A stretch of 64,000 bases of DNA from Paramacrobiotus metropolitanus (taxonomy: Eukaryota > Tardigrada > Eutardigrada > Parachela > Macrobiotidae), in the NCBI RefSeq assembly GCF_019649055.1, contig NW_026570326.1:124001-188000 (forward strand). Direction: 5' to 3'. A program made the translations under genes and the position numbers. Under the pieces are notes generated by a model. The model saw nothing but the letters and a program-made list of their open reading frames with translations, searched no databases and had not been told where the DNA came from. Numbering within the stretch: the first letter of the stretch is position 1; each line of letters begins with the position of its first letter. Below are positions 54,409 to 64,000 of the stretch, piece after piece.

Positions 54409-57400
54409 AAAAAGAAACTCCCCGCTCCCATCGTGGCCTCCTCCTACAATCCCGCCTGCCATCTCGCCGCCCGTCCCTTCATCCCCCGTCAGAAGCACAC
54501 CACCAGCGAGAGCGACCAGTATCCCGTCGCCAGTAAATGCTCCTCCCTATCGTCCGGCATCGGTTCCCTGTCGTCAGAACGCAAATCCGAGAGTGACTGC
54601 AGCACTTCAGAGGCCTTGGCCACCTCCTCCGCCGGCACCGGCCACCCCTCCCTCGAGGACGCCGACGGCCTGACCAACCAGGAGCCGGCCTCCGATCCCT
54701 TCTCCAATCACGACGAACAGGGCGAGGCCCTGGCCGATCTGCAGCGGCGCAACTCCGCCGATGAGTCGGCCGCCACCCGCAAGAAAGGTCAGCCGTCTTT
54801 TATTTTATTTTAAATTACTACTACAATTAAATAGCATTTTCTCGATAATTTCTACGGTTATGTGTACATTGTCAGGCTGAAGTGCTTAATTTTTTTGGTG
54901 ATAAATGTTTGTTCCTGATTTATCGTTGATTGAATTGAATTTTCAAAAATCTATTGTAGACAACCTTTTTCACTGGAAATATTCTGATATTTATTCGAAG
55001 AGAAATTAATGATAATATTCAGCAGAACATGATGTAAATATTGTTGCGGTTTCATCGTTACTCGCTATGAAATTTAGAAATTCTTATTTTTAAACCGTGA
55101 AAATATTGAATATTTAGTGAACGAAAAATAAGAAATACTCGTTTGACGTACTCATGCATTTTGAATCATGACACACTAAATCAGAAAAAAATCATTAAAA
55201 ATCAGCAAAAATTATTAAAAACCATTACAATCATTAAACAGGTGAAGATTTGATTTTAAAGACAGCGTAATCATGTAGGTACCAAAACCAAATGGATCCC
55301 GCTGGAGCTGCCTGCGCCGCGCCTCTCCATGCAGCAGAAACTCCGCCAACGCTACGAGAAACACCGCGAAGCGGCGGCCGCCCAGCTGGACAGCGCCGGC
55401 TGGCACTGGCGTCCCCGGGAAGACAGCAGCGGTTTTCCGGAGCGCAGCAGCGCCGCCCGTCCCGCGCCGCGCACATACGGCTACACGGGCTCCTACTACA
55501 GCTACAGCAACAACGCCCCCTCGCGGGCACCCTACCATCCCTCCGCCGTGGCTAACCGCGGCGCCGCCGCGCAGCAGGACGCCGCCTTCGGACAGCACCA
55601 CAACGCCCACCGCCAATTCTACCGGCCGCGGCCCAAATTCTCCCGCAAGATCCAGGGCTTCCGCAACCGGGAGATTATGTATGATTCAGGTATGGCGGTT
55701 GCGCGAGCGGTCTTTCGTTAGCTGCTAATGGTAAATGTTCGCTGTAAATGGAATTAATTTATGCGATGAACTGGTTCTGAAATTAACGAATTTTAGCGTT
55801 TGCTGCTCAGTTTTTATATGAAGTACTACACCTTTAAAATACGAAAAATAATAGGGAAAATTCGTTAGTGTTGTGAGTGTGAAGCTGTTACTAAAAACGA
55901 TTATTGATATCCGGTTTATTTCAATTAGAAATAGATTATGAAATAAAATGTGGAAGAAATTGCTGGAAAAAATGTGGGCAGTTTTTTAGTATGCCAGATT
56001 GGAAAATAATTCTCTGTTGTCGTCAGTTGGAATTATTATTATGGAATTATTTTTGCGGTATTTTTCGCGGTTTCGCCCGCAAGACAGTTGTATCGTTCGC
56101 GGAATCGCAGATCATTAAAATTCCGTGTATATTGGCTACCTTTTTAGTGTGAGTGGTTGCCGGTTGATTTTGGCATACATGCGAGCATTTTGTTTTTCTA
56201 TTGGTGGAAAATGCTGATGATGATAATTAATTGGGTGATAAATTAATGAGAGCAGCCATGGCTGTCGGTGTGGCAACGTATTTGCCGGGGTTTTCCTTTT
56301 TGGCAGCTAGCGCCGACGTTTCAAAATGTAGCGAAAAATGCCGGCACGCGAAAAGTGTGGCAAAGACGTCTGCGAGGGATTTTAGGAGATAGTAGCGATA
56401 TTTACACGAATGATAAACGGTCTTTCCAGTTTGTAGGCGATTAGGTTATGTAAGCCGGGCGATCAGTTTACCGGTTATGTGTTGCCGGGTCACCTGATGA
56501 GTGCGCCGCGCGCGCGCGCGTTCACACTGATAAGAAAATCGGCGAAAATGGATACAATTTGGTGGTTGGTGCCAGGTCGGTGTTTTTGAGAAAAAAATAT
56601 GCAGACTTTGGAAAGTGGCTGCGATGGCGATCGCCAACGTTGACGGCGGGGAAAAACGATACATTTTCAAGTGGAAAATGTACTTGTGTGTATGTCTGCC
56701 GTCGTGTGATAATTTTTGACGCTTTTTTCCGTGCGTCTGATCATCTGATGTAACGTGGCTCGAGTGGGCTGTGGTGCTGTGTCGGCGGAGACACCGGTGT
56801 TGCTTCAAGTTGTATGTTACACTGTTACGTAAGAGTTCAAGTGCATCCGGTCAGGTTTCGTCAGGAGAAGGTGCTTGTACTGTTGGGCGCGCGTCAGGGA
56901 ACAATCGAAACTGTCGTGCGCAGCGTTTTTTTTTTCGAGTGTTTTTCAAAAAAATTTCGTTCTTCAATTTTTTAAATTTTGCTTTATAAGAAATAATTGG
57001 AAAAAATATTTTTATTGATTGTCCAGGTTTTGGTCATGTCTTATCCGATCGTTAGTAATCCGAAAATTAATTCGCATCGTCCGCAATAAAAAGGAAATTA
57101 GTCTATGAGGACTACAGGAATAAGTCTGGAATAAAAAAAAAACAAATTGAAATTAATCTGGAATAAATAAGAAATAAATTGGAATAAATCTGGCATTGAG
57201 TGATCGTTAGATTTCAAAGTGGTCGTAAATTCTTATCACATTTGACCGTCATTATGGTTTCAGTGTGAATGAGATATGTACAGGCTGGCTGGCGCCAAAT
57301 AAAACAGTGCAGTAGCGTAATGAAATATGATTTCTTTTTATTCTGTTCCTGAAATGAGTAAACGGAAATTAAAATTATTTTCAAACTATGAAATCTTAAA

Positions 57401-59823
57401 AAAATCAAAAGACCAGTAGTCATTACATTTGTTCTGGAAAATGAAAATGAAAAGAAAATAGATCTAGTGAATTAATTGCCGGTTGTGAAATAACGAAACT
57501 TTCGTGCAAAATAACGAAACTTTTGCATGTGTGTTATGGAATCACTTTAATGACGTGTATATTAAATGTATCAAGTGATTAAATACGGGGATTTTGGGAA
57601 TAACGGTTAACTGTCTGCAGAATTTGCCGGGCGCGATGGGGATCAGTTCTCGGACGGGGCGGATGATATTTCGCTGACGGAAGGCTATGACTACCACTAC
57701 TACACGGACGGCAGCCGGACGCCCGGCAGCGACTGGGGCTACTACCCGCCGCCGACCCCGGGGCACGATGCCGCCTATCTGTCGGCGGTGGACGGATTCT
57801 CCACGTCCGGGGATGAGTACGGCGGCGCGTACGATTATTACGGCGATTCGGGGATGGAGTCCTCCGGGTACTATCTCACCGAGGAGGAGGAGCTCTTTGC
57901 GCCGGCCTACGTGCCGCAGTCCGAGGCCGAGCTCAAGGAGATGATCCGCACGCAAATGTACGTTTACTGCTTGTTTAAATATTCGGGATAATTTGGGAGT
58001 GATTTTATTATTCGGTTTTTTTCGAATTTATTTTTCGCGAAATTTATGAATATTCTGCAGCAGTGATTTATGGGATGGAGTGCTAGAATGCGTTCAGATT
58101 AGTTTATTGGCGTTTGTTTTTTAACGGTATTTTCTTATCATCGATTTATTTTTTTTATTAATTTATTGGCCATGTTTCACGTTTTTTAAGTGGTTTGTAT
58201 GCGGTTATTTTGTGTCGTTATTTTGTTTTGCAATCATACAGTTTTTGCAACAAGATGCAACAGGAAAAATATTCGTAATAAATTTGTACGTATTATAGTT
58301 TGAAACTGTATTGAGTATATTTTCATGTTATTTGATTAAAAAATATTCAGTTACCATTTGTCGGTGGGGATATCATTCGTGATTTATTCAGTTTGACAGT
58401 GGTATTTTTTTCTGCTTTGCAGTGAGTACTACTTCAGTGCGGATAATCTGCAGAAGGACTTTTTTCTGCGCCGCAACATGGCCGAGGACGGCTCGGTGCT
58501 GCTGAGTCTGGTGGCCAGTTTCCAGCGGGTCCGCTCGCTCTCGCAGGACTTCTACATGATTCTCGAGGTGCGTTGACATTTTGCATCATCCGTGGCGCTT
58601 TTTTTCAGTTTATTGTGTCGCAAATTTTCCTTTCATAATTTTTTATGTTGAATTAATTCGTTCTGGGTTTAGAATCTTTTTTTTCCGCTCACAGTGTAGA
58701 ATAATTTTTCGATTTTGTAATTTCTGCGGTGTGATACTGGTAGCTTTTGTAGAGAGTTATCGCGTGTACTCGTACACGCAGATGATTGGATAATCAATTA
58801 TGCGTGGGCTTCTTGAATGCGTAATTAACTGGATTTTGATAAGGCTTGTGTGTCAAGTGCTGTCGACCTTGGCGTGCTTGCATGTAAGAGGCTGATGAGG
58901 AAGTTACGCGTGGCGGACGACTGTGTTGTGTCGTGAATAATACGCACTTGCGAGTTACGGATAGCTTTTCCCTTTGAAATTTTAAAAAATAAAATAAAGT
59001 GGAATTCTTATTAATTTCTGGAAATAAATTCATTCATTAAATTTCCGTAAATGTTGTCAGTGGGAAAACTGGATGAAATTATTCTTGCAAAAATTGAAAA
59101 TCCAGCCACAACAGCGTTGTAAATATATGTTTCCCGGACAGGGAATTCGAAGAGTAAAGAATAATTAAATGAAGCTGATAATGGGAGAGTGGGAAATAAA
59201 TGAGTAACTGAAATGTGAATAATCAACGTAAAAATAATGTAATAATTTATGAAACATGGCAGATTAATCATAGTTAATTTTTAATTGTGCAGGTAGTGCG
59301 CAGCAGTACGTAGTCGAAATTGAAATAAAAATGAAAATTGAATTTAAATTGGAAAACTGGATGAAAAAATTCCAAATAAATAGAAATAAATTATTATTAC
59401 AAATAAATACATACATAGGTAATCCGATTATTAAAATTCGAAATAGCAGAAACCGACATGAATGGGAAATATTCTCTCTCGTAGGCGGTGCGCAGTAGCA
59501 CCCTGCTGGAGCTGATGGACGGGTTCATGGTGCGCTCCCGTGACGCGCCGGAAGCCTGGCCCATCAAGGAGGACGATGAGACCGGGAGCTACTACTACAT
59601 GGACGGCGAGGCCCCGCCCTCCTCCGAAGAAGGCGGCCAGTGGACGTATTATACCGACGACGACGTGCTGCCCGTGGGCGGCGAGAGTCCCAGTGAGCGC
59701 GACGACAAGGAGTCGGGTCACTGCGAGGAGGATTACGATGGGGAGGCGGAGGATGAAGAGGCGCTCTCCCTGGACGGCTCCGAGCTGTCGGAACTGTCCA
59801 CCGGGGTGAAGAAATCGGATTAA
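54409..59823 (+). CDS. LARP1: La-related protein 1-type (LARP1-like), five exons found
   Basis: Exons 54409-54787, 55279-55689, 57621-57957, 58423-58567, 59485-59823; phases agree throughout. The La motif spans exons 4-6 (RTQ at the end of exon 4, EYYFSADNLQKDFFLRRNM, LLSLVASFQRVRSLSQD, then LELMDGFMVRSRDAPEAWPI), and the last string matches the LARP1 La-motif end, including its W-P. KWIPLELPAP upstream resembles the LARP1 lead-in. LARP1 binds 5'TOP mRNAs downstream of TOR. After the La motif the protein is acidic and ends at a stop; no DM15 region is seen. The start exon is missing from the assignment. Confidence 0.88.
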
Positions 59824-60054
59824 TTCAATGTGAACATATGCAGCCGTTAGCGTGGGACCGGTTTGCAGCGCTTTCCTTTGCACGTGATACAGTGTGGGCG
59901 TGTCGGCGGGAATGGAAATGTCGGGAGGATTTTAGATTTATAGTTTTTTGATCGATTGTGGATTTGGGATTGTGGCGTCCGCCCGCGTACCGTTGTTGCC
60001 TGGTTGATATGCCTGTTTTTATTTTTTTCCGGAGAAAATTTAACCCATGTTTCT
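59824..60054. other. LARP1 3' flank
   Basis: Presumed 3' UTR or downstream DNA of the LARP1-like gene; no features beyond AT-rich composition. Confidence 0.4.
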
Positions 60055-60245
60055 TTGCGTTGCGGATTTTTTGGCTAATTTCGAAAGAATTAATTTCCGG
60101 GAATTTTGCGGCTAATTTCGGAGAGTTAATTTTCGGATTTTTTTGCTAATTTCGGAGTGAATTGATTTCCGGGATTTTTTGGATAATTTCGGAGTGAATT
60201 AATTTCCGGGATTTTTTTGCGAATTTCGGAGTGAATCAGTTTCCG
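60055..60245. repeat. Tandem repeat of about 40 bp (five copies)
   Basis: Units of the form GCTAATTTCGGAGTGAATTA and ATTTCCGGGATTTTTTTG repeat five times with small differences. Downstream of LARP1, probably in its 3' UTR or intergenic. No known function. Confidence 0.8.
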
Positions 60246-60654
60246 GCATTTTGTGTTCTTTGTACATTTGTTTGGATTGTTCGGCGGGAAAATAATTCGT
60301 GGTGGTGCTTGCGCTTCCGGATGGACATTTATAATTTTTTGGATAATTTGTCGGCGATTTATTGCGGATTTATCCGGGGATTTATTCTCGTCTCGTGTGT
60401 TGTTGGAATAGACGCGCGCGCGGCGCGTTTCCGTGTTTCGTTATACCCGCGTCTCGCCGGTTGGTAAAATCATCATAAATTTGGTTCATTTATTTTGTGG
60501 GGATAATTTCTTTGCGCGTCGTGTCATTGATTCGGGGATTCATTTAAAGGTGTTTGTTGGCTGTTGTTTTTTTTAACTTGTCATTTGTTTTTGCGTTGCG
60601 TGTATGCGCTGCCGGGGCGATTGATTCGCGGTGCCGGTAGTGTGCATGTTTGGG

Positions 60655-62340
60655 TGTCATTTTTCATCGTTGATGGTGTTAGACGTATAATTTATCTTCG
60701 CGCCAGAATCGTCGTACTGAAACAAGATCATTTACAGGATTGATATTGGAGGTCGCGATCGTGATCGTGTTGTAATAATTTAAATAAAATAGGTAACAAA
60801 ATAAAAAAAATGAGGACGGGCAGTTATTTCCCGGTATTTTTGTTGAAAATAAACTGAAACAAATAATTATGAAAGAAAATTAAAATTATAAAACCGCAAT
60901 ATTGTACGGGTGGTTATTTCCCAGTATTTTGGGTGGAAAAATAATTTTAAAAAATCCGTAAATTATTTACGAAACGAAGCAACGGCAACAGGATTCGGTT
61001 TTTTTCGACAGACAGTTACTGAACATGTATTCATCGTTAATAAACAACACACTGTGCACCGGCATCCGATGCAACGCAGACAGGTGCGCCTGTGATCAGT
61101 GGTAAGTTGTCTGGAAAGTGGGAACAGTGACCGATGCCGCGGCACTTGTTGCTGCCAACACGGCATTCAACTTCACGCGGATGGTATCTTCCGCTCCTGA
61201 TCCTTATCTCCGCGCTGCCCGGCAGGCCGTGAATGGAAAGATGGCATCCGTTAGACGCGTTAATTGCAGGTGCATGTACAATTGTACAGTATACATGCAT
61301 GTATCCGTATACTAGGCAGAGTACGTTAAATAAAACCGGTTTTGTAACTGCCTTAATCGAGCGCGTTAATTAAGCCGTTCATATATGTACCCGTGTAAAG
61401 TACACGTGAAGCCTAGCTCCATGTAAAGAAAAACCGGTTTTTAACTGGCTTAAATCGAGCGCGTTAATTAAGCCGTTTATACGTGTACCTACGTAAAGTA
61501 CACATGAAGCCTTGTAAAGATATGCGGTTTTTTTTATATGAGCGCGTTAATGCAGTCGTAACATGCAGCAAAGCTAGCGGAGACGCGGCCATTTTGTCAT
61601 AAATTATAACAGTACTGTTGCCGAATCATTGCCGCGATTTTTATTGAAAAAAATAAGCGAATAAACCAAGAAGTAACATAGTTCTCACGAGCATTTTTTG
61701 CAGTATTAACCAGCAATCGCTATATGCGTTTCGTGTATAAAAACACAAAAATTCACGTGTGTACGTACGTACGTCAACGACGTTTTGGGCGTCATTTCAT
61801 CGTTGGGTGTAAAGCGTGTAATTTATTTTTCGCGAAAATAGTCTGAATGAAATAAAACCATTTACAAATACATATTGCGCGTCGATCGTGTATACTGTGA
61901 AATGATAAAGTAACAACATATAAAAATGGTGAGGCAGGAGTTTTGTGTACATAGTGGTTATTTCTCGGTATTTTTATTTGAAAACTAATTATTTTAATTT
62001 AAAAATTTTTAAAATCGTTTAAATTATTTTCTAATGAAACAGCGGCAGCAGGATTCGGTTGTTCAGACAGACCGTCGCTAACAGGGCATGTATCGTTAAT
62101 AAGAACACAACATGCACCGGCATCCGATGTAAACAACGCAGACAGGTGCGGCTGTGATCAGTGGTAAGTTGTCTGGAGAGTGAAAACAACGCCCGATGCC
62201 TGCACTTGTTGCTGCCAACACTGCATCAATGTCACGCCGATCGTATCATCAGATCCCGATCTCCGCGATGCGCGGGAATGGGACAACTGCATCCGTTACT
62301 TGCATTACTGCTGGTATTAAATCGCGTATTCGCGCACTCG
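60655..62340. repeat. Direct duplication with about 1.1-kb period
   Basis: A block with TCATCGTTGATGGTG...TAATTTAT, TCATTTACA, a TTATTTCCCGGTATTTTT stretch, then ACAGACAGTTACTGAACATG, CACCGGCATCCGATG and GCACTTGTTGCTGCCAACAC occurs at 60655-61270 and again at 61790-62340. A further partial copy (GCGGCACTTGTTGCTGCCAA) lies at about 62590-62860. It is non-coding, possibly derived from a promoter or first exon of the right F-box gene. Confidence 0.75.
61325..61560. repeat. Tandem repeat of about 110 bp, two and a half copies
   Basis: AAACCGGTTTT...CGAGCGCGTTAATTAAGCC...GTACCC...AAAGTACACGTGAAGCC occurs at about 61336 and again at about 61430, with a last partial GAGCGCGTTAATGCAG near 61545. It sits between the two 1.1-kb copies. 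Confidence 0.75.
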
Positions 62341-62992
62341 TTCTGCTGAAATAAAAATTAATCATTTGCAGCAATAAATGGCCACCGTTGTAGAGTATGC
62401 GTAATACGTGCAGATGTAGTGTAAAGAGTGAGTAGTGTACTTTAAATACCGGTAAGGAAAGCGTATGTAAGAATAAAATGCAGGAAAATTAGAAATTAAT
62501 ATTATTACACCGTCGTTTTTGTTGACAAAATACTAAAAAAAAGAGAAATAATTTGCTAAGGTAGCAGCTCTCACCAGGACTGATTTTCAACAGACAGTCG
62601 CTGATAGTGCACTTAAAAACTACTAGCACCACTTAGTGTACTGATATGTATCAGATAAGAACAGCGCCGGTAAATGTGGAGATGAGAACAATAACCGACG
62701 ATGCGGCACTTGTTGCTGCCAACACGGCGTAAACACGGATCGTATCTTCCGATCCCGATCGCTATCTGGTCACAGCACGGCTGCGCTGGAATGGCAAATT
62801 GCACGATTTGCATCCGTTGGAGAACTGCCATACAGTCATTACAAAGTGATCCGCACCACTCTGCCATACCTGGCCAAAAGATCACGAAATTCTCCTATGT
62901 GAATTCTCAAGTGCATTAACGAGATAGTCTCAGTTAATTCTATTGTACAAGCATCACATTTATCTACGCCGGCCAGTCAGTAATCTGCGGCC
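62341..62992. other. 5' region of the right F-box gene
   Basis: Contains the third partial copy of the duplicated block and no ORF of interest. Promoter and 5' UTR of the gene at 62993 are expected here. Confidence 0.4.
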
Positions 62993-64000
62993 ATGGATTT
63001 TGCCAGTCTACGGACAAACAGTGTTGATATCCTGGGTGAAGACGGTTTCTTCCGGCATGCGCGTGTGGTGGATGTGGCTGATAACGGGCTCTTCATTGAC
63101 TTCCTCTGTCCCAAACGACGACGTGTGCGTATTCCTTATGATCAGGTCTTCCTGGTTAACTCACAGCAATTGCTTATGTGTTCGGAGTTAATCAGCGCGA
63201 TCCCTGAAACATGGGCACCGATCCCCGTGGCGGTACTGCGGCGAGACTCACCCAATCAGCCATGGATTTGGAAAGCGGCAACGGTGATTAGCCTCGTCAG
63301 CCGGATGCGTCGGAACGCTTACGAGGCTTTTGTTGTACATTGGGGGGAGGGGCAACAGCAAACCGATGTCGTCCACGCCTCGCGGATCCGCTGGAGAGTC
63401 TCGGAGAAGTGGTGGGCGGAGCACGGTGCAGTCCGCTGGGTGCCCGTGCGTTCGCGTCCCGAGGACTGGACCAATGCAAGCGACTACATGGCGCACTTCC
63501 CGACCCGCATCCAGCCGGGCGATTTTGTCAAGCGCAGTGTACCGTTGCCGCATGCGTGCGATCAACCCGCCGCTTTACTCGAACGTCTGTGTGGGTACCA
63601 TCGGAATCTGGTGTTTGTGAGCGTGGACGTCGCGGATGGACGGTTGTGGTATATTGTGCGGAATATTGACCGGGCGTCACTAGGCGTGGTAAATTAAATT
63701 ATTGAAAATACGGTGGCTATATATAATTATACTACGTAGTGTAATTGCTGAATTTTGAAGATGGGCGCGCTGAGCAGACTCTCGAATCGCCTTAGCGGGA
63801 TCATTCCGTGGCTTTTACTGCCGGATGTTGTCAGCAGCATTACGGACTGGGATGAGCTTATTCTGGATCTTTGGATGGGAGTGTTTTCCCATTTGGATTC
63901 TGCCCGTCAGCATCTACTGCGAAGAACGTGCGCGACGTGGAATTCGATCATGGCGTCGCCTCTACTCACTCCACACGTGCTTGTGCAGGGCAGACAGCGT
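62993..64000 (+). CDS. F-box-family gene, first two exons (cut by window end)
   Basis: Exon 1: 62993-63688, 232 codons, with VDILGEDGFFRHARVVDVA and DNGLFIDFLCPKRRRVRIP, strongly similar to exon 1 of the minus-strand paralogue (32549-33304). The exon ends at GTG then GTAAAT, phase 0; intron 63689-63760 (72 bp). Exon 2 begins at ATG 63761 and contains the F-box region (DLWMGVFSHLDSARQHLLR, then CATWNSIM), still open at the window end. Same three-exon plan as the other members. Likely an SCF substrate adaptor with an N-terminal beta module; the family is expanded here. Confidence 0.8.

Noticed and set aside
1-64000. CRISPR arrays, bacterial operons or rRNA
   Set aside because: None seen: the repeats present are inverted or tandem without spacers, and genes are spliced and eukaryotic.

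Overview
This is animal nuclear DNA. The genes have short introns (about 58-90 bp in several) with GT-AG borders, and two conserved eukaryotic genes are present: ZFPL1 on the minus strand (eight exons, 44815-51792) and a LARP1-type La-related protein on the plus strand (five exons found, 54409-59823). Intergenic DNA is AT-rich. The phylum cannot be fixed from sequence alone; an invertebrate is likely and a tardigrade is only my guess.

Layout. Positions 1-8068 hold the 3' part of an F-box-family gene. Its last intron carries a 7.36-kb Mutator-like (MULE-type) element (511-7874) with long terminal inverted repeats and a 9-bp target duplication; that element itself contains a 730-bp Harbinger-like foldback MITE, a 15-bp minisatellite and one unrecognised coiled-coil ORF. 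Positions 8070-9872 are relic DNA with a possible piggyBac remnant. Positions 9879-30111 are a complete Polinton/Maverick (virus-like, adintovirus-related) element of 20,233 bp with about 229-bp TIRs and a perfect 6-bp duplication, AATGTT. Positions 31206-33304 carry a three-exon F-box-family gene on the minus strand. Positions 33.3-38.2 kb are gene-poor, and another F-box-like gene lies at 38171-39067. A broken non-LTR retrotransposon with a restriction-like endonuclease lies on the minus strand at 39169-42045. A small secreted Ser/Thr-rich gene lies at 42428-43894. ZFPL1 contains a second MULE (46747-49412) in an intron. LARP1 follows, then duplicated non-coding repeats (60.6-62.9 kb), then the 5' half of one more F-box-family gene (62993-64000).

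The Polinton is the centre of interest. It has the replication set (protein-primed type B DNA polymerase with exonuclease, and a chromodomain integrase) and the virion set (packaging ATPase, penton-like minor capsid, double-jelly-roll major capsid, adenain-like protease, small basic proteins). It also has unusual cargo: a TATA-binding-protein homologue, two BIR/IAP proteins (one BIR and two BIRs), and five small divergent paralogues that each look like a duplicated beta-beta-beta-beta-alpha (PC4/PUR-like) unit. Three intergenic stem-loops of 61, 61 and 70 nt with the same outer stem but co-varying inner stems precede the TBP gene, the ATPase-capsid cluster and the last PC4-like/IAP pair. The virion genes overlap head to tail at ATGA-type junctions. 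Many genes carry single frameshifts (polB, TBP, integrase, penton, MCP, protease), while the ATPase, the BIR genes and most small genes are open. The copy is therefore either recently decayed or carries assembly indels.
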